Below, one piece after another: positions 21,752 to 32,787 of a stretch of 64,000 bases of DNA; the stretch's first letter is position 1, and each line of letters opens with the position of its first letter. The notes under the pieces are model-generated. The model was given only the letters and a program-made list of their open reading frames with translations, did no database searches and had not been told where the DNA came from. The stretch is from Mesodorylaimus sp. YZB2_4 (taxonomy: Eukaryota; Nematoda; Enoplea; Dorylaimida; Dorylaimidae): assembly GCA_030248295.1 (NCBI GenBank), contig JASANH010001265.1:372001-436000 (forward strand). The letters are read 5' to 3'. The position numbers were made by a program, and so were the translations under genes.

Positions 21752-22547
21752 ATCAGACCAGGGGTCCGATGATCGAGAATAGTCGACAACCAGCCTATAA
21801 CCAGCTGGCGAAGTGTACGAATAACCAAGACCCGGCGTGCGCTCAGGCTCTTCAGAAACGGACGGCAAACCCGAACGCTTCCTACCAGAAGACGAGCCCG
21901 AGGCACGAGACGTCGATGAACCAGAGCCATATCGCGATGACGAATAATACGTAGTACGCTGGCGTGACGCGGCGGTCGATGAGGCACCTATTACACATGG
22001 TATTCATGGCAATCATTCAGAATATGGACCCGTTCATCCGAGCTTATTGCGGGCCATTCTGGGCTTGTTTCCAAATGATCCGCGGGATATTTGATTTCCC
22101 AGTACGGCTACTTTACAACAAAAAGTATCGAACAGGCGTCAAAGCAGTGTTCGGCTGTGGCAAGAGTCAGGTGCAGGCCATTACGACAGGGCACTAAGAG
22201 CTATGGCCATAATGGACCAGCGGATCGAGTTCGACTTTAAATAACGGCTAGTTGATCATAACCTGCTAGTATACATAATGTACTGTACATAAACTACACA
22301 TACTGTATACTGTGCGTGCAGCTACTGAGCAACAAAAGCGGATTAAAATCTTGACAGGCTCATCTTTTTATGGTCTTTCTATTTGGAACAAATCTGGGTC
22401 GTTTCCTTTTTCTAAACATAGCGAAGTCTTTTGTATTTGTACAGTACTTACTATATTTTTCTACTTTTTGTATTTTTATCTTGTGTCTCTCGCTCCGAGG
22501 ATTTAGGTACAGTGCATGTATTTGCTTGGGCGATGAATAAAATATGG

Positions 22548-22802
22548 CTATGAGTTGGGGGGGGGGGGGATACGACCAGCGGAGTTTCCAAAAGATACGC
22601 CAGGAAGGCAAACTTTGCGATGCTTGACCTGTGCACCGCATTCACAAATTCCGGAAGAACGAGAGATATCCCAGCATCTCCCGTGCGATCCTCCAGAGAA
22701 CGGAGATGTCCGATCACCTACCGCCTGCCCGCCTGTTAAAATCCAGCCCAAAGAAGACGCGATCAAGTACAGACTTGGCGAGACCTCAATCTTTTGAGGC
22801 AA
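22548..22802 (-). pseudogene. BEL/Pao protease-region fragment (likely)
   Basis: The minus-strand frame contains SLYLIASSLGWILTGGQ, which resembles the conserved end of the BEL/Pao peptidase segment (T-x-LGW-[IV]-x-SG). It is followed by a Cys-rich stretch (GICECGAQVKHRKVC). Short and with no intact active site visible. It is in the orientation of the integrase fragment at 23.4-23.6 kb. A G12-13 run lies at 22558-22570. Confidence 0.35.
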
Positions 22803-23438
22803 AATGATATCTGAGTAGTAATCGCCCCAACGAGCAAGTCAAACTGCATATTCTTAGAGCGATTGGCCAGTGAGTCAGCCAAAGGCATATACTGTAGACT
22901 TGCACAACGGACTACTCAGCTGCTGAAGCCGGACCGCCGACCGCTGCAAGCTATACTGAGTCAGTTACTGCTTAGCACTATTCTCATTTTTACATCCACA
23001 GCAGTAATGCAACCGCTGACAGAGGAGGTAAGTTCAAAATGGAGGCAGGAGTTACAAGGTCGCCTTAACTACGATGCCCAAGTCAAGAAAGACTGTTTCA
23101 AGATGATTAGAAACTCCTGTTGTGTACTCCTGAAAGCGAATTCGGGGCGAGGCCACGTGCCGTGTCTCCTCGAAATTGGTGCCAAGAACTTCCTACATGT
23201 CAGGCACATCTAATCAGCCCAAAGACAAGAGTATGGAAGCCTATACTGTAGGGCTTGTGCGATAGATACCTAATTTAGGCTGGTGACTTCCAAGTCTGGT
23301 ATGTGCGAAGACGCCAGGAACAAAGAGGCCGAAGAAGTAAAGAGCGACAGAATGATTGTGCGCACGTGATGGGCGGAATGTTTTGTGAATAGGCTCAAAG
23401 AAGATCGATTGTGTGATTTCAGACAAATATATGTCGCA

Positions 23439-23640
23439 TTATAACAGCCTTTTCTTGGCTATCCGTCTATCCTTTTCTTTGACTACCGCTGGTCCAAAGC
23501 AATCGATTCCACCGTGGGACAATGGCCTGGAGGGTATCTCTCGTGCGCCTGGCAAATTTGGTGATGGGGACGGCTTGAATAGGCCTCTGTCATGCCAGCG
23601 ACAAATCAGGCAGCTTTGCAAACATCGAAGCACCTCAGAC
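23439..23640 (-). pseudogene. BEL/Pao integrase fragment
   Basis: The minus-strand frame reads CLICRWHDRGL...LPGAREIPSRPL followed by HGGIDCFGPAVVK. This is the zinc-binding end and first catalytic strand of BEL/Pao integrases (CxxC, LPxxR, PFxHxGxDYFGPxxV). Only this piece survives. It points opposite to the Pao RNase H piece 130 bp away, so the locus is rearranged or holds two insertions. Confidence 0.6.
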
Positions 23641-23764
23641 CCACCACATTGTACCCAGTATCATCGGCGGAGTCGAGACAGCGTCGTTGCGACCCCTGCA
23701 TGAAGCACCCATTAATGAATGTCTTCGATGATGAGTTTTGTAAACTTGGATACTCGTTGCAGTA

Positions 23765-24820
23765 GTGTTAGATTCTTTGCCTCTTCTGGAATGGCGGCGT
23801 TCTCCAATCGATCAATTGTCAAGCGACAAGCGTGATCAGTGGTCACAAATCCAAAAGTACCTAACAAAAGTCCTAGAGATTTCTATCCCAAGGTATGTGG
23901 GAACAATTCGCAATGACTCGATTCAACTTCACGCTTTCTGCGATGCATCGGAATGGGCGATGCATGTGTGTGAGCCTCCCATGAAAAGGCCAAAGTCATC
24001 TAATTTTCGCAAAAAATCGCATGAAGCCGAAACGCATGGACAAAGGGAAACGGCCTCAACCTGCCGTGAGCGGCGGAAGCCAACTATTTGTGAGATAAAA
24101 GCAGAGGTTTTCTGCTTTTCACAAAAAGAGTCGGCTACACGTATCCTGCACAAGCACAAAACGACTGATTTCTACCTTTCTCAAACGTACAGTGCTCTTT
24201 GCTTCTCTCTGGGCATTTTCATATGCCCAGTCCGGCCACAGAAATTTTTGCTCCCCATTTCTTAGACACAAAACCATAAGCCGCTTTAGTTGGACTGGAG
24301 GCCAGGCAGGGGTGGGCATGGGGAGACGAGGAATATTGCATTTTGGGGAGGTATGCTTTTCCTACCCAACCAACTGTCCCACGGTTGGAGCTGCTAACAG
24401 TGCAAGTTAGAGCACGAAAAATCAAACTTGTACGCGATGGCATCCGGATACCAGTCTGTGGCAATTATGTCTGGACAGACTTTCAGGGCATTTCGCGGTG
24501 GTTACTGTACGATCAAACAAACCACTTCCGCTTTTTGAAGAGAATCGAATCAGGGCTATCAAACAAGACGATCAGCTGCAATTTTGGCAGCTGCAGCTGC
24601 AGTTTGTGGTAACCTCGAGCAGCCTGCTGACATTCTATCACGTGGGCAGCCGGCTGAAGATTTATGCAGCAACGGTCAATGGTGACGTGGCCCAAACTTC
24701 TTGGCACTCGATCGAGAGCAATGGCCAGATATGGTCCATGTCACCCAAAAAGACGATGACAGTCAAAACGAGCTGCAACCAGCGGCGGTGGCAATGATGG
24801 TAGCGGCTGAGAACCTTCCA
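23765..24820 (+). pseudogene. BEL/Pao RNase H region, interrupted
   Basis: Plus-strand pieces in the expected order: KYLTKVLEISIPRYVG and IQLHAFCDASEWAMHV (first catalytic Asp region) at 23.76-23.97 kb; TVPRLELLTVQVRARK and YVWTDFQGISRWLL at 24.37-24.50 kb; FEENRIRAIKQ; then SRGQPAEDL and RGPNFLAL at 24.64-24.72 kb in another frame. Known BEL/Pao polyproteins carry these as FCDASE, IPRLELL, WTDS, SRG and W-GP-WL. The frame is broken at least twice and about 390 bp of unrelated sequence interrupts it. Confidence 0.7.
23975..24365 (+). mobile_element. Insertion within the Pao fragment; dispersed repeat
   Basis: Separates FCDASEWAMHVC from TVPRLELL, which are adjacent in Pao elements. The stretch 24100-24365 matches 63505-63775 in the same orientation, e.g. 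CGTACAGTGCTCTTT, GGCATTTYCATATGCCCA, TGGACTGGAGGCCAGGCA. The copies differ at many sites, so the insertion is old. No terminal repeats or coding capacity are visible; its class is unknown. Confidence 0.5.
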
Positions 24821-24933
24821 TTGGTCGACACGGCGTGTAAGGAAAATCGAGCTTTGGTTTTCGGAAAGTAAATCTTTTTTGATCCATGGAACGCATTTTT
24901 ACTTTTATCTCTATCTCTATCTATCTCTATTAC

Positions 24934-25697
24934 CAGTCTTACTGTTGCCAACGACTCAATAATTCGGGCTATTTAATACTAGTCGTAATGCCATAAGTAT
25001 TGTGCAGTCTGTGAACTACGCTACAGTATCTCAAGTCCACCACGAACTTTCAACACTACTTCAATGTTTTTTGAATTTGTTTTGTGGATTTCCCCACGGA
25101 CTTCCAATCCGTTTTGCTTAAATATAGCCGACCATCAGGCGAACCTTATAAGCACGGCTGTGCGGGCCCAGCTCACACAACAGCGTCTCTATGTGCTTAT
25201 CCACTATTTAGTAAGGAGCACCTCCGCACGGAAGCATTTTGGACTGGATCCTGACTTCCGTCTGTTTCGACTCGCGCTTTCTGATTAGCTGATGATAGTA
25301 ATTTGGCTAAAGGTAGGAAGAATTTTATTTTTAGCTGTGTAGAAACGAGCGCCGGCTTCTCCAGGCTTCGGCTTTTTGCTATTGGGTACCTAATTACCAT
25401 AGCGCACCCACAGGACAATAACTACACTACACTGTATATGGTTTCAAAGGATAAGTTCCCACAGGCTTGAGGTAGGGACACAGGAAAACATACCTACAGC
25501 AAAATTGGTTTCAGAGGAACTCATTCGTTAACGTAAACAAGAGCAGGAAATTTTACCAGGCAAAGTTGAATCTATCTGCCGTCACCAGCCCTACTGTTGC
25601 CAACTACACCCAATAATTCGTGGTATTTTATACTAGTCGTGAGTAGCTATAAGTATGTGCAGTTTATGAAATACGCTACAGTATCTCAAGTCCTATA
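24934..25697 (+). repeat. Pair of ~112-bp direct repeats
   Basis: 24934-25043 and 25583-25697 share CCTACTGTTGCCAAC (TCTTAC in the first copy), CAATAATTCG, ATACTAGTCGT, ATAAGTAT-GTGCAGT and TACGCTACAGTATCTCAAGTC, with scattered differences. The 540 bp between them has no clear gene. They could be short LTRs or a duplicated segment; no TG...CA ends are evident. Confidence 0.6.
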
Positions 25698-25820
25698 CAA
25701 TGAGATATCGCAAAAGTCTGCTCGCAGAGCAAGCGCCACCACCATTGCCGCGATCACCGATACCACCTTCGAAACACGATTATGAAACATATCGATCCGA
25801 TTCTCTATCACATTCCTTTC

Positions 25821-27969
25821 TCATCCATCCTTTTTCTGGTTGCGGAAAAGCCTTTTCGTTCTTTGAATACAACATTTGCAACAAAACGAAATCAGTTGCA
25901 CCATAGTCAATATACTAGCTCCGATCCAAATTCCTCCGACTCCGCCCACGTTGCCAACAAGTGTGTCGAATGAATATGTGTAAAACTCAGTGAATACAAG
26001 AACGCCATCCGACAATACATCGCCGTTTATGAAGTAGATACGGGATGCGCTAATGTTTTTCTAAAAAATTTTTTTAAAATTATGGCCATCAAGTTTTAAA
26101 AACAGTTGTTTTTTAGTTTGGAGCCATAGGTAACATTTCGACATTGTTGATCTCTGTATGTTGGCAAGACCTTGCATCATTACTCCATGCCTACACAGTC
26201 TACGTACCCCTTCATAATCTTTCTCTTCCTCTTGTAACTTTGTGCTGACATGGGCGTCAATATTAAATTCGTATTTCCATATCTGGCATTCTGGGGCGCA
26301 AGCATCCAAACACGAGATGGCATCTTGAACGATCCTTTCTTTGTCCTCATCCGAAAGCCCTTCTGGGCTCCAACTGGTCATGTGATAGGTGTTGCAATAT
26401 TCATCCAACGGCTGGAACCTATCAGTGGCCAAGTTAAACATAGTGCAATTGACCAATCCTCGAGCGTGTTTCGAAATACAGTCAGCAGTGCAACCAAGAG
26501 CGGAATAGTTGGCATTTTCTGGTTCTTCTTTTCTTATGCACGGCTCGTTCGGCTTACTGATAGCGACATATCGCTCGGAGCTTATTCGAACCGTGTGCGT
26601 TTTACCTTTTTGTATGTTTAAATAAGCAGCCAACGGAGTCCTTCTGTCCATTGATGGATTCACGTAGAGTCTCCAGTAGGTCTTACGTGTCACAAAATCC
26701 TGACTCAGATCTGGAACATGAATGATCAGTTCATCCCATCCATACGACTGACGATATCTTCCATCGACCTGTGTCAAAGGTATGTCATAGCACATGGAAT
26801 GATCCATGAGCATTTTCCCCAGAATTGGAGTCACACAAAGAGAGGTGAGCCCGTAACAGGTGACAGTGATATTATCGCTTTGTCGTGTGTCGAAGGCACC
26901 ATCGTCGTATCCTGTGTATGCGTTCAGTGATATGTAGTCGAAGAAGTTCTCCAGACTGCTGAAGTTATTTCCATGGTACACTTGTTCGAATTCGGCCTGT
27001 GCAGTAGGGGAGTCGGACTGATGGTGTATTGGATGGAAGCCATCCACTGGGGCCACCAAGTAAGATAGCGCGTAGTGAAGAGCCTCCTTCGTTAGGCCCA
27101 GACCAAGAGCCTTCTCAGCATTAATCCACGTGTCAATACATAGGATGAAACGCGGCCAAGGGTAGTCGGGTAATCGAGTCAGTTTGACCTGAAAAGACTT
27201 GGCATGATATCACAAACCTTCATTCTCCAGTAGACATACCTTCGTAGCTGTTGGGTAGGTTGAATATTCTTGGAATACTTTGTACATGAAATATGAAGCT
27301 GTCGCTAAAGATGCCAAAAAGACAACACCCCACACGCATTTCCCAACTTTATGCTTCGACTTGACAGCTTCGCCTAATCCGGCCAGCGGGACTTCTTCTG
27401 TGAATATAGTACTGAGTGCGTTCGACTCTAAAAACAACCATGGTTTATGCCAGTTGCTCCTGTTCAAAGGGTCAGCAGGTCAGTTCAATGGCAAACTGCC
27501 CACACGGAAGTTTTTAAAAGGGTCTTGTGGATTTCGCCTAATTGAGAGAAGCCCGTTTTGGCTAGAGCCAGCATGAGGGGGCCTCAGGCTGGACAAATAT
27601 TTCTTCAGACAATGGCGACCCTAAAGTGTTTTTGAACGTCTTCCAGATTCCGCTTCTTCAGCGGAAGTGAAAAAACTAGAGCGAAGCACCCAAGCAGAAC
27701 TGTCCATCTCCAGGAGTTGAGCCAGAAATGGTCTAGTCAATAGTCATCATGCAATAAACCACTGCACCTGCGGCCGCTCACGTCGGCGTCCTAGCAGAGT
27801 TCTAGATGTTGGATCCTATCTACTCTTGGGAAAAACGATCCTATTAATCTATTGCTACGAACAGAACCTCACTTTTCATTCCGATCATCTTTCCATTTGC
27901 CTTGAAATCGAGTATCATGCATCGCAAGATCTTTACATCTTCATCCGATAATTCAGGAATCGATGCCAT
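25821..27969 (-). CDS. DEG/ENaC sodium channel subunit (intact paralogue)
   Basis: Four exons with exact phase: 27969-27873, 27427-27240, 27188-26208 and 26060-25821, giving 501 aa. Exon 1 is a short N-terminal segment (MASIPELSDEDVKILRCM). Exon 2 carries TM1 (CVWGVVFLASLATASYFMY then YPTATK, the pre-M1 to post-M1 signature). Exon 3 is the cysteine-rich ectodomain (CTADC, CNTYHMTSW, CLDACAPECQIWKYEF). Exon 4 has TM2 with the pore (GNVGGVGGIWIGASILTMVQ; G-A-S at the selectivity filter, where DEG/ENaC channels have G/S-x-S). The length is typical of the family. Trimeric, probably amiloride-type Na+ channel at the plasma membrane; gating stimulus unknown. The usual His-Gly gating pair before TM1 is not seen (AGLGEAVKSKH instead). 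Introns are 445, 51 and 147 bp. First of three tandem paralogues. Confidence 0.82.
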
Positions 27970-30436
27970 TTCGAATGACTCTGAAAGAAGCAATTATCCT
28001 CTAGCAGACACGTAGTACATATTTACAGTTCTAGGACCCCACAGCAACTGACAATGAGCCTAGAAAACACAAGTTGCGGCTAATGGTTCGCGTTTTTACT
28101 CATTCTAGCCTTAAGCAGAGGAAGGCCATGACTCGGAGAGTGCATTATGGGACGTCACAAGTTAATTGTAAGTCATTTTCGATTCGGGTTACCCAGTCCA
28201 CCAAAAGCAATCCCCTTGCACACACTCGTAGTTCCGAAACCTAAAGCTCGTATTGATGAGCATACCAACGAAGAAGTGAATTTGAGACAGCCAAGCGAAG
28301 TTGACATGCCACGCGTGGGATAGAGCTAGCAGCCGAATGACCACGTTTCCAAAACGGATGCTTCCCCACTTGTAGAAAGTGCTCGCCTTATTAAATTTTA
28401 AATTCCATTTTAGATAATCATTGGGCCAGTACCTCGCCCTCGACGTTTTTAACTGAAACATCCTCCACTCATAAATACGTAACTGCATTTACCCAATTCC
28501 CCCCCAATAAGCCATTCGCTTAGGAAGGGTCTTCACAGTAGAAAAGACTTCTCGGTGGAATTACGCAGTTTTCGTGGCAGCCAAGAAATGTTTGTTGGCT
28601 TTCGAGGATAGAAATGGAATCTTCCGGATCCTTCCTACTTTTCTACAGTAAAAGAGACAAAGTGCTGTCGTCCCCAGCTGAATCAAATATTTTTACTCTC
28701 ACAATACCTTCAAATTCAGCTTCGAAACGGTTAACATTGTGAAAGCTGGACATAACTTGTTGCCTCGGACAGCATTCAACGCGTAGTTGAGTCCAGGAAA
28801 CACAAACTTCGCGTGCTAATGGGTCTGCACCCTTCAAGCATAAAGAATGCCGTATTTAACTTTTAATTGATGATCACAGAATACCAAACACTGCCCGGGG
28901 CGGGTATTTGGCGAACTGCAAATCAGGAGATCGTTTATTTATCAATAACAACGTTATCTCATTCTTTCAGAAGAAAAATGCATAACTTCCGCTCCTGTCA
29001 TTTCTGGAGGTGTCAGCTTAATGACACGAAAAAGGATCAATAGATAGGTGGTGGAGATGTGTGATGGAAAGGGGCGAGCTAGAACGTGGAAGTTATCCTG
29101 AAACAGGTCCATTACGGACATATCTATCCTTTTTGCTGTGGTCCTCATAAAGCAGAAAAGCAAGCAAATGTTTCCTTGTCTCGCCTCGCAATAAAGCTCT
29201 TCACACGTTTTGTGTGCTTCAATACTGAAACTCGCTCGACATGAAATGTCTAGTAGAGCGGGTGGGTGTCGATGTCTAGAAATGTTTAGTAGAGCCCGGA
29301 CAATTCTTGTCAGGTGTTAGCTCTAGCTATGGCACAAAGGGCCCATGAAGGAGGCAATCCATGTTCGATCTTGCCACCGCATTAAAAAGAACGCCACGCT
29401 AAGAGAGTCGAGTGATGTGCGACAAGCTGTTCGGAATGACATGGGGCTCTGGTCAATGCCAATTTCAATCCCTCCGCTGCCAAATGCACGTCTGGTCACA
29501 CTAGTATAATTATGAGCAATACCAATGTTTTGCTAGCGCATGGCCCCATTTGGTCATTAACTTCATGCGCCTAACTTCCAGTGTCTTCATAATGCGCAGC
29601 TGGGTTCTCGTTGCTACTTACGTCGAAGGAGAGAGACGACTGGGAGTGCAGTTTGTCCAAAGGCGGGTAGTGTGCAGCTCCAACAGCTCTCCCAGTTCTG
29701 TCCTTTTCCTCATCTGTCTGTGCAAGCGGACTGAGCCACTTGTAACCAGCGCACCCAGGCGGCAAAAACAACAAAAAAAAAAAAAAAAAAAAAACACCAC
29801 CACCCCCCACCCCCCCCCCCCACCGCACTTGTAGCCTGTCTTTCCAGTCATGCGCATGGATGCTGAAGGAGCTGATGCAAATGCTCGGGCTGTTTATTCT
29901 TCCAAGCCTACGAGTCTTGTGCCAGTGTGATCATAACAAAGATAAAGCTGACTTTGCACGTGCTCATGCCTCAGCTCCTTCAAACTGCCCAGTTGACAGT
30001 GGTGGCTGATGTGGACGACTCACGATTAGATTTCAACTCACGAGGAAGAAGAAATTTGGCGCTCAAGGTTCGAGCTAGGGTCTTCCCGATTTCCAGGCTA
30101 ACACCACCACTGACAATGAGCCACCCGCCGCCCACCTCTGGTCACTTGCCAGGAATGTCGGGTTTAAGTTCCAAGGAAAAGAATATGAGCTCAAACTCTG
30201 TTGCCAAAGTACAATGTACCTTCTCAACGTACTCTTACACACTGTATGTATATTTACTGTTCAAAGCTATACCACTCGTAGGCAAGACAGAAAAGACACC
30301 CGCTGTACTTTGCAGGGGAAATTTCAAATACCCGCGAAAGTGATCAACAGCAGTTTAATTAAAATGCTAGGGGTACCTACCAACACAACTTATTATATCC
30401 GGATCTAAAGACCACCAATGTCGTCATAAAGTTTGC
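27970..30436. other. Spacer between channel paralogues, possible lone exons
   Basis: No gene resolved. Minus-strand frames at 29112-28954 (after CTGTTTCAG, DNFHVLARPFPSH to a stop), 28837-28708 (VCVSWTQLRVECCPRQQ, ending GAAG|GTATTG) and 28461-28193 (after TGTTTCAG, ending TGG|GTAACC) have exon-like borders. Their phases do not join to each other as read, so I do not call a gene. A homopolymer tract lies at 29765-29822. Confidence 0.25.
29765..29822 (+). repeat. Poly-A followed by poly-C tract
   Basis: About 22 A followed by CACCACCACC and two runs of C. The long frames predicted across it on either strand (poly-Lys/His/Pro or poly-Phe/Gly) are composition artefacts. It may be the tail of a retroposed sequence or simple sequence. 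Confidence 0.85.
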
Positions 30437-31108
30437 TTAGATGCTAACTTCAGACTTCTTGCTCGGCTCTCCTTTCAGTACCAGTTTCTTCTGTGCACAA
30501 TGGGCGCAGTACTTTGAGGAAAATGAAAGTACCTGAACCAGCGTTATTATGCTGCCTCCAATCCAGACTCCTCCCGCACCTCCGATATTGCCCACCAATG
30601 TCTCGAACAAATAGGTGAAGCATTCCGTGAAAATGAGGATTCCGTCACTCAGTGCATCTTTATTCATCAGGAAAATTCTTGCTGCACTTATGTTGAGCTG
30701 AAAAATGAATGACAGAAGGAATGTATATTCTTGCCATGCAGGCTACAAGATCGTCTTTCCCCCTCAACAAAATTGCGTCACAATAACAATTTAAAAAATA
30801 TTGCACGAAACTTTGTCACTTTAGTCTATACAGCAGACAACGCGCAGCACAAAAGCCGAGTTTTATCTTATCCGATTCGAATAGGCCTACCCGATCTAAT
30901 GGTAACCCGACCCACCCTGCTCTATTCGCTGTGAATGTGCACGGTATATCTTGAGACATGCGAAGTAAAATTTAGTAGATATGCAAAAAAACCAATTGGC
31001 TTTTGCCATTCGATATTTAATTTTTTATTACTTTGCCGCAATGCAGTAAGAGGAGCCAAAGCAGAACATGGTGCACCCATTGCAAGCCTAATTACACTAT
31101 GTGTATTA

Positions 31109-31546
31109 TCGGGTTCGCCATAAAGAGTGACCCTCACAGACCCGGCTAGTTTTCTTCGGAAGCAGTCGCGTTTTCCTGATTTTATTGAAGCTAAGCGTTG
31201 GCCTCCAAACAGTCCCGATTTGAATCCATTAGACTACTCTGTTTAGGAAGAATTCGCTCGTGCACTGAATTGGGATCGAGTAAAGTCGAAAGCGACTCTG
31301 AAAGATGAATTGAAGCTCGCCATAAAACGAATTCGTTTGGATATTGAGAAAAAAAGCTGTGAAAGTTGGTACTCTCGACTATATCGAGTTTTGAAAACGC
31401 ATGGTGAATATATTGCAAGTAAAATAGGTATAGCTGACTCAGAATTGAATGCTGAACACAATGGTATAAAATATTTTGCGATAACTTGCATAGTAAGGCT
31501 GGTAGAAGACGATACACTAGAGGGTCATTCTTTATGGCACACCCGA
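31109..31546 (+). mobile_element. Internally deleted mariner-type transposon
   Basis: Flanked by TA dinucleotides (31107-31108 and 31547-31548), with near-perfect terminal inverted repeats: TCGGGTTCGCCATAAAGAG then TGACCCTC on the left, and TCGGGTGTGCCATAAAGAA then TGACCCTC on the right (reverse strand). Inside, a plus-strand frame has RWPPNSPDLNPLDYSV followed by a TAG where the family has Trp, then a helical C-terminus (SWYSRLYRVLKTHGEYI). This is the end of a Tc1/mariner-superfamily transposase including the catalytic DLNPLD segment. Only the 3' third of the gene remains. It lies in intron 3 of the channel paralogue. Confidence 0.85.
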
Positions 31547-32787
31547 TAATATGCACCTATATGTACCCCTGTGGCACTAAGCTAAGCTATGCTTTACGGT
31601 GCCAAAAAAGGGGTCGATTTGATAGAATCAAGTTCCTCAAGAAGAGGTCCTGAAATCGGTAGGCAGTACTCATCAAAACAACCTGGGTCCTGCCTACCTC
31701 CGATCTATAGTCGTTCGCTTCTTTTTTTAACTTCGTGCTGACGTGTGAATCGATGTTAGCCTCGTATTTCCATATGTCGCATTCGGGGATGCATCCTCTG
31801 AGGCACTCCATAATCTTGTCGTCTTCTCTAATAACTTCAGGCAGATGCTGCATAATAAAAGACCACATGTTGTAGGTGTTGCAAAAAGAGTCCAGCGGCG
31901 CGTGTCTGTCCATAACCAAGTTAAAAATGCTGCAATTGAATGCTTTCTGCGCAAATACTGAGAAGCAATCTGCCGTGCATGCGAGGGCTGAATAATTGGC
32001 GTTTTCAGACGTATCCTTTTGCACACACGGCTCTTCGGGCCTGTTGACCATGGCATACCGTTCAGAAGACGTTTGGATCATGTGGGTACTTCCCTTGTGG
32101 ATGCTCAAGAATGGGACGGATGGGGTCAATCTGTCCTTCACTGGGTTCACGTGCAATCTCCAGTAGGTCTTGGAATCAGCAAAATCAAGACTCAAATTGG
32201 GGATGCGAATGATTAGTTCCCGCCAGACCAAGGATTGTCGAAGATGTGACTTGATTGGTTCTAATTCGATCTCGTAGCACATTGTTTGGTCCATAAGTAC
32301 CTTCTTGAATTCTCCGTTATAGGACACCTCACATATACTGCAGCTGATTGTGATATCACCATCGTCGTCCGCCTTTGTACCCAGAAGAGCATCTAGTGAA
32401 ATCTTCTCGAAAAAGTGCTCCAAGCTGCTGAAGTTATGTTTGTAACAGACTTCCTCGAATATCGATTTTGCTGTACTTGACCTTGATTTTTGGCGTATTG
32501 GCTGAAAGACGTCGACCGGGGCCACCAAGAAGGAGAGTGCATTATGAATGGCTCCCCTCGTGAGGCCCACATTGTAAGCCTTTTCTGCGCTGATCCATGT
32601 GTCGACGCAAAGCACCAAACGTGGCCAGTGATAGGTCGAAAGGCGAGTCATTTTCACCTGCAAGAAAGAACGAAGCCGATCCACTCCAGTAAACCAGACT
32701 GCGTATTGCTGTAGAAGGGTCCATCCTTGCCCATCATGGGTACTAACAAAATCCATCATCGCTCCAACGCTCCGTTTTGGAAGAAAC

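Larger units (their letters stand above)
19354..21995 (-). mobile_element. LTR retrotransposon insertion, 5' LTR almost wholly lost
   Basis: Bounded by TG...CA termini and a CATG duplication on both sides. Reading on the minus strand, the left end (21995-21982) keeps only 14 bases of LTR start (TGTAATAGGTGCCT). Internal sequence with a long ORF follows, then a polypurine tract (GATGGGAGGAA, about 19856-19846), then a complete 3' LTR (19845-19354). The 3' internal region, polypurine tract and LTR start match the sequence at 63.1-63.4 kb, which lies downstream of a Ty3/gypsy integrase remnant, so this is probably a Ty3/gypsy relative. No protease, RT or integrase is present in this copy: it is internally deleted or non-autonomous. 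Confidence 0.75.
18681..22197 (+). pseudogene. Rhodopsin-like GPCR pseudogene split by an LTR element
   Basis: Recognisable in order: TM1 (FSLSMCQIIVMFLS), TM2, TM3 with the cytoplasmic end SAERLAVIRAPIWYR in place of a DRY-type motif, TM4/5 pieces, and the loop KREIEFNAIKAVF leading into TM6 (SVVILCFFDFLVP). After the insertion come MVFMAIIQNMDPF and TM7/helix 8 (FPVRLLYNKKYRTG, ending VFGCG). Lesions: a frameshift near 19020 right after HRFLW, an in-frame TAA at 19064, an insertion at 19354-21995, and a one-base phase mismatch across the restored insertion site. The flanks are both CATG (19350-19353 and 21996-21999). The N-terminus is not defined. Most likely a peptide-type receptor that decayed; ligand unknown. 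Confidence 0.72.

Noticed and set aside
20809-21782. Other long frames overlapping the LTR-element ORF on both strands
   Set aside because: Shadows of one GC-rich reading frame; the chosen frame is longest and has the most protein-like globular part.
28193-29112. A three-exon gene between the channel paralogues
   Set aside because: Borders look exon-like but phases do not agree and no start is found; left unresolved.
29550-29857. Frames with poly-Lys/Pro or poly-Phe/Gly
   Set aside because: Translations of the A/C homopolymer tract, not genes.
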